A stretch of 43,847 bases of DNA, taken from Ignavibacteriaceae bacterium (lineage in GTDB: Bacteria; Bacteroidota; Ignavibacteria; Ignavibacteriales; Ignavibacteriaceae). The stretch's first letter is position 1. Each line of letters opens with the position of its first letter. The DNA is taken from positions 1 through 43,847 of the forward strand of contig JACZKK010000135.1 of the NCBI GenBank assembly GCA_014860115.1, given 5' to 3'. The translations under genes were made by a program, and so were the position numbers. Of the stretch, positions 34,201 to 39,978 are shown piece after piece. The notes under the pieces are model-generated. The model was not told the DNA's origin. It searched no databases and was given only the letters and a program-made list of their open reading frames with translations.

Positions 34201-35407
34201 CAATCCATAAATATCCATTTCGATCCTCAATAATTCCATAGGTACCATTGACACTCAAACTCGATGGATCATTTGGAATATTTTTATAATGTTTAAATGC
34301 TTTTTTCTTCTTATTGAACTTATTGAAACCGGCTCCCCATGAACCTACCCATAGCAAACCTGAATTATCTTCATAAATTGTATACACAATATTATTACTT
34401 AGACTTGATGGATCGCTCGCATTATGAGTATAAGATTTAAAAGATAGCAGCGAGTTTTTATCAATCCCCAGAATTAATTTATTCAACCCTCCACCCCAGG
34501 TTCCAATCCAGACTTCACCATCTCTGTCTTCATAAATTTGAACAATCTCATTACCACTGATACTTAACGATTCATTAGGATGATTCTTGTAATGAATGAA
34601 AGTAGCTTTTAATTTGTCCTCATCTTCCCAAACAAGTTGATTGAGACCTTCACCTAAAGTACCTACCCAGATGACACCATTTCTATCTTCGTATACTCTT
34701 GATACCTGATCACTGCTGAGACTTTTTGAATCATTTGGATCATGCCTGAAGTGTATGAAATCAGGATTTGTTTTTTTTCTTTCGGAGTGAGTTAATATAT
34801 TAAGTCCTCCTCCGAGAGTTGCAATCCATAAATTCCTCTTTGAGTCTTCATAAACTGAAACTACTGTATTAAAACTCAAGCTACTTGTATCATCAGGATT
34901 ATGGGAATACCTGATGAATGGTTCCTTACTCCTATCAAACTTGTTCAATCCGCCACCAAAGGTTCCAATCCAAAGATTTTCAGAATTATCTTCATAAATT
35001 GACCACACAGCATTATCACTTATGCTGGTTGAGTCATTTGGATTGTGGATGTATCTTGTGAAAGTTTCTTTATCACTATTAAATTTATTCAGACCTCCTC
35101 CATCCGTACCAATCCAGAGTGTTCCTGTTTTATCTTCTAAAATTGAGAGAACCTGGCTATTTGAAATGCTATTTAAATCACTGTGAATGTTTCTGAAAAT
35201 TTTGAACTGATACCCATCATATCTATTTAATCCATCCGCTGTACCGATCCATAAAAATCCTTTACTATCCTGAAGTATACACCAGGCAGAACCTTCCGAC
35301 AACCCGTCCTCTCTTGTGAGTTGTTCAAATTGCATCTTTTCAGTTTGGGTATAAAGAACTGAATTGAGAAGAGTAATAAGACAAACTATTTGAAAATACT
35401 TCGCCAT
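31202..35407 (-). CDS. Hybrid two-component system regulator (HTCS)
   Basis: A 1401-residue one-protein signalling system that spans the inner membrane. The signal peptide is followed by about 14 two-component propeller repeats (residues 30-690; pattern ILEDxxGxLWIGTxGGGLNKF...). A Y_Y_Y domain follows (about 740-815), one transmembrane helix near 826-848, a HisKA domain with the phospho-acceptor in FFANISHEFRTPLTLI (about 880), and HATPase (DNGIGIP about 1039). A receiver with its aspartate in DLIISDIMMPKMDG (about 1202) and an AraC DNA-binding domain (about 1300-1401) complete it. In Bacteroidota these sensors bind a glycan fragment and switch on utilisation genes. The HATPase domain contains a repeat-derived in-frame insertion (about residues 1018-1034). 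Likely regulator of the adjacent receptor and T9SS cargo genes. Confidence 0.95.
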   Translation of the reverse strand: MAKYFQIVCLITLLNSVLYTQTEKMQFEQLTREDGLSEGSAWCILQDSKGFLWIGTADGLNRYDGYQFKIFRNIHSDLNSISNSQVLSILEDKTGTLWIGTDGGGLNKFNSDKETFTRYIHNPNDSTSISDNAVWSIYEDNSENLWIGTFGGGLNKFDRSKEPFIRYSHNPDDTSSLSFNTVVSVYEDSKRNLWIATLGGGLNILTHSERKKTNPDFIHFRHDPNDSKSLSSDQVSRVYEDRNGVIWVGTLGEGLNQLVWEDEDKLKATFIHYKNHPNESLSISGNEIVQIYEDRDGEVWIGTWGGGLNKLILGIDKNSLLSFKSYTHNASDPSSLSNNIVYTIYEDNSGLLWVGSWGAGFNKFNKKKKAFKHYKNIPNDPSSLSVNGTYGIIEDRNGYLWIGTWDGGLDRLDRKTNKFKHYRHNPDDPSSISDNEIYSVYEDKSGMLWIGTFNGGLNLLNPETEKFTHYQHNPADPTSISSNFVNTICEDKDGRIWLGTFGAGLNRFDRKTGEFVHYRYSPDDINSLSGDNPELLYVDKFGELWVGTHSGLNKYNKENDNFIRYRYDLQNPASLSNDYVLCICEDKVGGFWIGTNGGGLNKYNRETGKFFSYRISDGLPNDVIYGILEDDHGNLWLSTNDGLCKFNPVLETFRNYDVSDGLQGKGFNAYSYCKSKTGEMIFGGPNGINIFHPESIKDNEHIPPIYVTNFLIYNKPVSTGFDSTLNRTILKKSIIEAEEIVLTHDDKVISVEFAALDFHVPEKNKYAYILEGFEKDWNYTDSDRRFATYTNLDPGEYIFRVKGSNNDGIWNEAGTSIKIIILPPWWSTTWAYVFYVLIIISIIYFTWKLQLRRIRIKHELEIEKFEAEKMHEVDEIKNRFFANISHEFRTPLTLIFGPAKDIMDETKESKTKQRAGVIRRNADRLYGLVNQLLDISKLEAGKMKLETSEQNIIPLLKEQLLSFSSFAERKKITLQFISPMENLNVYVDKDKLEKIISNLLSNALKFTPDDGEVSVSVESSSFPPLLKGELKGGFVRISVSDNGIGIPKERIDKIFDRFYQVDSSHTRENEGAGIGLALTKELVELHKGKIEIESKEGKGTTFTLTLPLGKVHLRPEEICKPDKEEKAIFLGKEVILEPESKKDADEIETFIETSKPSLLIVEDNSDVREYVIDHLEGEYRILEAVDGEEGLNEALTHIPDLIISDIMMPKMDGFEMCKRIKEDERTSHIPLIMLTAKATDKDKISGYKTGADDYIMKPFDTKVLQARIKNLIEIRRKLHDKFSADDFVIPNDLNPVDKQFMKKVIIIINEHISEEEFSIEELSKEVAMSNRHLQRKLIALTGRAPKLFVRSIKLRRAKKLIKENKGTISEIAYDLGFRSPAYFSKCFKEEFGCSPSELATK
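32308..32345. repeat. Dispersed repeat inside the HTCS kinase domain
   Basis: TTCCCCCTT (32321-32329) and AAGGGGGAA (32335-32343) form a 9-bp stem, with another CCCCCTTTTAA just before it. Read in frame on the minus strand it encodes SFPPLLKGELKGGF, the typical translation of a common palindromic repeat, between the two beta strands VSVSVE and VRISVSDNG of the ATPase domain. Confidence 0.75.
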
Positions 35408-35457
35408 TTATATCATAGAGGGAGAATAATTTTTATTTCTCAACTCTACACTTTGAG

Positions 35458-35546
35458 AAAGCAGAACATTCCGGACAGAAGATAAGAGAACAACATTCTA
35501 CACGTTTCTCCAAAAGTGCAGAACTTTACCAATAAATTGCAAAAAT
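35458..35546 (-). promoter_or_regulatory. Conserved upstream block, copy A (HTCS gene)
   Basis: Starts 51 bp upstream of the HTCS ATG. It aligns with 37383-37471 at roughly three quarters or more identity, including AACATTCCGGA, ATAAGAGAACA, ACGTTTCTCC and GCAGAACT in the same order and spacing (one gap). The core GAGAACAACATTCTACACGTTTCTC has inverted ends (GAGAA/TTCTC), an operator-like layout. Probably the HTCS AraC-domain binding region or a shared promoter; it could instead be a dispersed repeat. The rest of 35408-35632 holds no gene. Confidence 0.6.
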
Positions 35547-35632
35547 TAGGTTTGATAAAAAAGCAACTGTTGTAAGGCGGCAAGTAAAAAAAGAATTACT
35601 CCTCTTTAAAAAGCCTGGTACACGTTGTTACT

Positions 35633-36259
35633 CTATCTTTCAATCACATCAATTACTTTTAGATATTCTGGTTCTTCGTCATTATAGCGAGTGTAATCTT
35701 TTAATATATAAAAATTATAACCAGTTGGAATTTCCTCCAGTATAAATTCTTTATTGGAAAGAGCATAGCCTGCTATTCCTCCTGAAACACTGCCCAATAT
35801 TGATCCAATTCCCGCTCCAACTATTATTGCAAAATCTTTTTCATTTCCGTATAAATCAGTTGTAGAATTAACAATAAAGCCACCTAATACAGCACCCGTT
35901 AAATAACCAAGAGCTATTCCTGTCCAGACATAAGATTTTCCTTCAAATGTCAATTCCTTAATTTCATTATTTTTGACAAGAATAATTGGATAGACAGAAT
36001 TTAGCAGTTCTTCCTCCGTTGCTCCATATTCAGTGCACAAAATCAATGCACTATCACGCACAGATAGAAGTTCTCCTTCAACTTCCTCTCCGTTAAACAG
36101 AATTATTGTTACTTCGGCGCCTACATTAGTGCCTTTTTCATAAGCATTAAGTTCTCTAATAACTTTTCCTCTATCGTTTTCTGTCAAACTCAGGTAAGTT
36201 GTAGTGCTGCATCCTGCACTAATCATTCCAATAACAACAATTATGATTGATGACTTCAT
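35633..36259 (-). CDS. Uncharacterised lipoprotein with glycine-rich membrane-active segment
   Basis: The preferred start is the ATG at 36259 (MKSSIIIVVIGMISAGC), four codons into the longest frame (36271), because it gives a compact lipoprotein signal with lipobox ISAGC; the protein is then 208 residues. The first mature part (about 20-95) has the strand-rich pattern GAEVTIILFNGEEVEGELLSVRDSALILC, an Sm-like or small beta-barrel style segment common in Bacteroidota lipoproteins. About residues 108-165 are glycine-rich (GIALGYLTGAVLGGFI, GAGIGSILGSVSGGIAGYAL), like glycine-zipper domains. It starts 34 bp past the jelly-roll gene stop. Function unknown. Confidence 0.75.
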   Translation of the reverse strand: MKSSIIIVVIGMISAGCSTTTYLSLTENDRGKVIRELNAYEKGTNVGAEVTIILFNGEEVEGELLSVRDSALILCTEYGATEEELLNSVYPIILVKNNEIKELTFEGKSYVWTGIALGYLTGAVLGGFIVNSTTDLYGNEKDFAIIVGAGIGSILGSVSGGIAGYALSNKEFILEEIPTGYNFYILKDYTRYNDEEPEYLKVIDVIER

Positions 36260-36292
36260 CAATAAGCCCAATAAAAGAATTTCTTATTTAGA

Positions 36293-37309
36293 TTATTTTA
36301 ATAGGATCATCTTCTTCGTTTCAACAAAATTTCCAGCCTTAAGTCTGTAGAAGTAAATTCCACTTGGCAGATTCCGGACTTCGCCGGAATGACTACTAAA
36401 AGTTACTTCGTAGGTTCCTGCAGATTTTTCTTCACTTACCAATGTTGCTATTTCATTACCCAGAACATCATATACTTTTAGTGATACAAATTGCCTACTG
36501 CTTACTGCATACTGGATACTGGTTACTGGATTGAATGGATTGGGATAATTTTGTTCGAGTGCAAATTCGGTTGGTACAGAAAAATCCTTAACTCCAACTA
36601 TAGTATCTAACCGTTCCAGCATAAAGTCATCCAAATACCATTGAGATGGGTCGGGAAGAGGCCAGTCGCTGCCCATTATATCCGTTACAGACAGCTGACG
36701 TGCACATGTATCACCCCAAATAGCGAGAGTCCATTGCCAGCTGTGAATTAGACTACCTTCAAAATAGTACTCGGCTGAATCCTTGTTTAAATCTACAATT
36801 AGTTCATTATGCATCCACATATCATAGGAGAACGAAAATGGTGCACCACTTCCACCACCATTAATATAACCGTTTCCAGATGGATCGAACTTGGCTACAA
36901 ATCCCCACTCAGTTGAATCAGGATTATAAAAAGCTGCTAACTGACCCCAGCTTGCAGTATAATCCGTAGGGATATACATATAAAAGCTTATACTATACTT
37001 TCCATAGGTATAGTTAGGAATAGGTTTAACCAAGTCGTTATCCTGTTGGATCCAAACCGAGTTCGTTCCGCTGTAAGAATTAGTGTTAGTTACATAAGGA
37101 TCTTCGGTCAGATCACAAGGAATACTGTTCCAGGTATTCCAATTCACATTAATATGAATGGTATCCTGGCAAGCAATTTGGCCTCCGGCAGTGTATGATT
37201 CGAAATCATCAGAAAATAAAACTAAAGAATCTGTCTGTGCCGGTGAGAAAGAAGAAAGTAACAGAATGAAGACAAAACTGAGACAAAGTAGAAAAAATTT
37301 AGTGAACAT
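36293..37309 (-). CDS. T9SS-exported jelly-roll (concanavalin-like) protein
   Basis: A 338-residue secreted protein from ATG 37309. The frame opens four codons earlier, but those codons contain the GGAGG ribosome site placed 5 nt before this ATG. A signal peptide ends near SPAQTDS. Residues about 30-240 (FSDDFESYTAGGQ..., TYGKYSISFYMYIPT, WYLDDFMLERL) look like a concanavalin/laminin-G-type jelly roll, typical of carbohydrate-binding or glucanase-like modules; no catalytic pair is identifiable. The tail is a T9SS type A domain (FALEQNYPNPFNPVTSIQYA to FVETKKMILLK). Two repeats interrupt this tail in frame: heptamers at 36494-36528 and a palindrome at 36371-36390. Shares an upstream block with the HTCS gene. 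Confidence 0.85.
   Translation of the reverse strand: MFTKFFLLCLSFVFILLLSSFSPAQTDSLVLFSDDFESYTAGGQIACQDTIHINVNWNTWNSIPCDLTEDPYVTNTNSYSGTNSVWIQQDNDLVKPIPNYTYGKYSISFYMYIPTDYTASWGQLAAFYNPDSTEWGFVAKFDPSGNGYINGGGSGAPFSFSYDMWMHNELIVDLNKDSAEYYFEGSLIHSWQWTLAIWGDTCARQLSVTDIMGSDWPLPDPSQWYLDDFMLERLDTIVGVKDFSVPTEFALEQNYPNPFNPVTSIQYAVSSRQFVSLKVYDVLGNEIATLVSEEKSAGTYEVTFSSHSGEVRNLPSGIYFYRLKAGNFVETKKMILLK
36371..36390. repeat. REP-like palindrome inside a T9SS sorting domain
   Basis: ATTCCGGACTTCGCCGGAAT: perfect 7-bp arms with a 6-nt loop. In frame it encodes part of SSHSGEVRNLPSGIY, where other tails in this window read (F)NAAGLPSGIY or AGNLASGIY, so about 8 residues are extra. Confidence 0.75.
36494..36528. 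repeat. Five tandem heptamers inside a T9SS sorting domain
   Basis: Units CCTACTG, CTTACTG, CATACTG, GATACTG, GTTACTG (consensus NNTACTG), exactly 7 bp each. They encode the segment TSIQYAVSSRQ of the tail on the minus strand. Heptamers shift frame with each unit, so a change in copy number would disrupt the tail unless made in multiples of three. Confidence 0.85.
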
Positions 37310-37382
37310 GGCGCCCTCCAAAAAATTTTAATGAATTATTTATGGATTAAATGCAACTACTTTGAACAATACTCCTTGGGGG

Positions 37383-37471
37383 AAGCACAACATTCCGGAG
37401 AGCAATAAGAGAACAGTATTCTATACGTTTCTCCTAAGGGGCAGAACTACTTGCTATAATTTGCGAAAAAT
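37383..37471 (-). promoter_or_regulatory. Conserved upstream block, copy B (jelly-roll gene)
   Basis: Starts 74 bp upstream of the jelly-roll ATG and aligns with 35458-35546. The core GAGAACAGTATTCTATACGTTTCTC keeps the inverted GAGAA/TTCTC ends. The 374-bp gap 37310-37683 contains this block and the moxR fragment at 37567-37668; nothing else is clear. Confidence 0.6.
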
Positions 37472-37566
37472 AATTGACAGTTACAACTATTCTTTCTGGC
37501 AGGTAACAGTAAACGTCTTGGGAATAATAGAATGAATTCCAAAAAACCTAAGTTTCAGAAGGATTT

Positions 37567-37668
37567 TTATATTCCTCCACTCAGTCTCTCTATCACATCA
37601 GTCGGTTTTATTCCTTCAGATTCAGCACTAAAGTTTGTTATAATTCTGTGGCAGAGAACCGGAAGCAT
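37567..37668 (-). pseudogene. Fragment duplicating the 3' end of moxR
   Basis: 33 codons plus stop reading [20 protein letters not shown] then [13 protein letters not shown]. The intact moxR ends [20 protein letters not shown] then [13 protein letters not shown] (stop at 38883). Homology starts abruptly at the MLPV methionine and there is no AAA core upstream, only 15 bp to the acetyltransferase stop. So it is a decayed partial copy or a remnant of a second moxR, not a working gene. Confidence 0.85.
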
Positions 37669-37683
37669 TATTTAGTAATCGGA

Positions 37684-38400
37684 CTAACTATCTTCAACAA
37701 TATATCCCATTCTGATGACGTCATAATATTTATTATTAATAACAAACTCTTTTCGGAGGATGCCTTCTATCTGAAAGCCAAGCTCCTTATTTAGGGTAAG
37801 ATTCCTGATGTTATTTTCGATTGTGTTGAGATATATTTTCTTTAAACCTAAATTGTTGATGCCATATTGAATCCATAACATAGTCGCTTCCTTGGCATAA
37901 CCTTTACCGCGGTGTATTTCTTCCCCGATTAATTTTCGCATTTCTGCTTTGTGATTATTCTGGTCATAGTTTAAAAAACCCATCAGTCCGATTGGTGTTG
38001 TATCAGGCAATGAAATAATCCCAAATATGTTTCTTTTATCTTCAAGTAATTCTTGCAAAGTTTTGCTGCTGGAAGAAGACCGGGATAGCAAAAACCATCG
38101 GCCTGCTTCATCTTTCAACCATTTCTGGACTATTTCGTAATCTGCATTATTAATAAATTTTCTGATTTGTATTTGCTTGCCCTGGAGAGGAAAATCAATC
38201 TTGCCCCGTTTTAACTTTGCTTCGGTTTTTTCTTTTAATTCATTTTGAGGTGGTTTAGTTAGTGATAAGTCAAGCAATCCATTAACAAGCGACATATAAT
38301 CAGATGGCTTAAAACCCCACTTAGCTGTTTCATTAAGAATAGTTTTTGAAATCGTCTCGACTGTAATACTGTCCCGCATTTTCAATTCGAAGTCGTTCAT
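37684..38400 (-). CDS. GNAT acetyltransferase with N-terminal extension
   Basis: A 238-residue protein. Residues about 75-235 form a GNAT domain of the RimJ/RimL-like group: strand IQIRKFINNADYEIVQKWLKD, then PIGLMGFLNYDQNNHKAEMRKLIG, the acetyl-CoA loop EEIHRGKGYAKEATMLWIQYG (R/Q-x-x-G-x-G/A), and LNTIENNIRNLTLNKELGFQIEGILRKEFVINNKYYDVIRMGYI. The first about 70 residues form a helical region (FKPSDYMSLVNGLLDLSLTKPP) that I do not recognise and which also occurs outside the usual single-domain length. Substrate unknown: an amino group on a protein, sugar or small molecule. It lies 119 bp after khpA. Confidence 0.85.
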   Translation of the reverse strand: MNDFELKMRDSITVETISKTILNETAKWGFKPSDYMSLVNGLLDLSLTKPPQNELKEKTEAKLKRGKIDFPLQGKQIQIRKFINNADYEIVQKWLKDEAGRWFLLSRSSSSSKTLQELLEDKRNIFGIISLPDTTPIGLMGFLNYDQNNHKAEMRKLIGEEIHRGKGYAKEATMLWIQYGINNLGLKKIYLNTIENNIRNLTLNKELGFQIEGILRKEFVINNKYYDVIRMGYIVEDS

Positions 38401-38519
38401 TTTTTCTTTCCGTTTTATATAATAATAATTTTCAAATTCATTGCTTCATCAAAAGAAAGCTTATTAGCTCCAATAAAATTATAGTTTAATCAGTTTGCTT
38501 TTTGTTAATCGATTTTACC

Positions 38520-38774
38520 TTACGCTTCTGGTTTCTTCTCAGGAGCGAATATTTCCAATGTGACTCTATGGTGTTCTTTCCCTCCCAGAGCAATTAGCAA
38601 AGCTCGCATAGCATTCACAATATTTCCTTTTTTGCCGATCACTTTACCGATATCGCTTTTATCAACTTTTAGGATGAGTGCTATCGTGTTTTCATCAGGA
38701 GTACTTTCCTCGACGAGTACTTTGTCAGGATGATCGACAAGTTTTTTGGCAATGAATTCTATAAACTCTTTCAT
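38520..38774 (-). CDS. khpA: KH-domain RNA-binding protein KhpA
   Basis: A small cytoplasmic RNA-binding protein (KhpA/YlqC family) with one KH domain. The protein is 84 residues from the ATG at 38774, which has a GGAAG sequence 4 nt upstream; a further ATG at 38786 would add MGSE and lacks a ribosome site. Visible: MKEFIEFIAKKLVDHPDKV, then ALILKVDKSDIGKVIGKKGNIVNAMRALLIALGG with the GxxG loop (GKKG) that contacts RNA. In many bacteria khpA lies beside rpsP; here it follows moxR instead. Confidence 0.92.
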   Translation of the reverse strand: MKEFIEFIAKKLVDHPDKVLVEESTPDENTIALILKVDKSDIGKVIGKKGNIVNAMRALLIALGGKEHHRVTLEIFAPEKKPEA

Positions 38775-38882
38775 TTCACTTCCCATCGCTTAGTTTGAAA
38801 ATAAAAGTTAGTGTATTATAGAAATATTATTAGATAGAAGCAACTTATGGTTGGTGATTGGCAATTACTAAATGGAAAAACT

Positions 38883-39881
38883 TTAAACTTCCTTACTCAA
38901 TCTCTCAATCACATCAGTCGATTTTATTCCATCAGCTTCGGCGCTGAAGTTGGTGATAATTCTGTGACGGAGAACAGGAAGCATTGCTATCTTAACATCA
39001 TCAATGTTTGGTGTGAATCTTCCCTGGATAACTGCACGGGTTTTTGAAGCTAGTATCATAAACTGAGAAGCTCTTGGACCGGCTCCCCATGTTATCCAAT
39101 CTTTAATAAATTGAGGAGAGTTTCCGTTTGTTGGTCTGGTCATATTAGCAACTTTAACTGCAAACTCAACGACATTATCAGCTACAGGAACTTTTCTAAC
39201 AAGGTCCTGGAATTCAAGTATTTCATTTGCATTTAAAACTTTTTCAAGCTTTGCCTTGTATTCACTAGTGGTAGTTTCAACTATTCTTATTTCATCTTTG
39301 AAGGAAGGATAATCTAGCCAAAGGTTGAACATAAACCTGTCAAGCTGTGCTTCAGGTAATGGATAAGTTCCTTCCTGCTCAATCGGGTTTTGTGTTGCAA
39401 GAACAAAGAACGGCTGAGGCAATTGATAAGTAACTCCTGCAGCGGTCACCTTATTTTCCTGCATCGCTTCAAGAAGTGCTGCTTGTGTTTTAGGAGGTGT
39501 TCTGTTGATCTCATCTGCAAGAATTATGTTGGCAAAGATCGGTCCGGATATAAACTTAAAATTTCTTTTCTTACTAACAGCATCCTCCTCAATTATTTCT
39601 GTTCCGGTAATATCGCTCGGCATTAAATCGGGAGTGAACTGTATCCTGCTGAATTTTAAATCTAAAACTTCCGAAACAGTTTTTATAAGAAGTGTTTTCG
39701 CCAACCCGGGAACTCCCACCAGCAAACAATGCCCTCGTGAGAAAAGCGAAATTAATAGCTGATCAATTATCTCATCCTGGCCAACAATCACTTTTGCAAT
39801 TTCGGATTTTACTTTTTTAACTTTTTCGGAAAGCTTTTCAACAAGTTCCACATCTTTTTGTCCTGCTGGATTTTCTTTCAA
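38883..39881 (-). CDS. MoxR family AAA+ ATPase
   Basis: MoxR ATPases act as chaperones that mature partner enzymes or complexes, often next to VWA-domain or DUF58 proteins (none seen here). The 332-residue protein has the typical Walker A LLVGVPGLAKTLLIKT, Walker B NIILADEINRTPPKTQAALLEAMQE, sensor 1 VLATQNPIEQEGTYPLPEAQLDRF, and the C-terminal lid (SQFMILASKTRAVIQGRFTPNIDDVKIAMLPVLRHRI). It starts with TTG at 39881; an AAGGA site lies 7 nt upstream and no better start exists. Its last 33 codons are duplicated at 37567-37668. Confidence 0.95.
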   Translation of the reverse strand: MKENPAGQKDVELVEKLSEKVKKVKSEIAKVIVGQDEIIDQLLISLFSRGHCLLVGVPGLAKTLLIKTVSEVLDLKFSRIQFTPDLMPSDITGTEIIEEDAVSKKRNFKFISGPIFANIILADEINRTPPKTQAALLEAMQENKVTAAGVTYQLPQPFFVLATQNPIEQEGTYPLPEAQLDRFMFNLWLDYPSFKDEIRIVETTTSEYKAKLEKVLNANEILEFQDLVRKVPVADNVVEFAVKVANMTRPTNGNSPQFIKDWITWGAGPRASQFMILASKTRAVIQGRFTPNIDDVKIAMLPVLRHRIITNFSAEADGIKSTDVIERLSKEV

Positions 39882-39941
39882 ACTTAATTCCTTAATTTTT
39901 TGATACTGAATACTAGATTCTGGATAGAGAAGCTATTATAA

Positions 39942-39976
39942 TTATACTCTTGACTACTTACTTCTTACTCACTACT
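39942..39976. repeat. Degenerate heptamer run between moxR and the parvulin gene
   Basis: TTATACT, CTTGACT, ACTTACT, TCTTACT, CACTACT: five consecutive 7-bp units ending in ACT, ending 3 bp before the parvulin-gene stop at 39979. A second, shorter run (TGATACT, GAATACT, AGATTCT) lies at 39901-39921. The unit is similar to the NNTACTG heptamers at 36494-36528. Confidence 0.7.
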
Positions 39977-39978
39977 AC

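Noticed and set aside
36494-36528. Heptamer array as a CRISPR-like repeat
   Set aside because: Units are 7 bp with no spacers and no cas genes nearby.
37310-37321. Upstream ATG for the jelly-roll gene
   Set aside because: These codons contain the GGAGG ribosome site that serves the ATG at 37307-37309.
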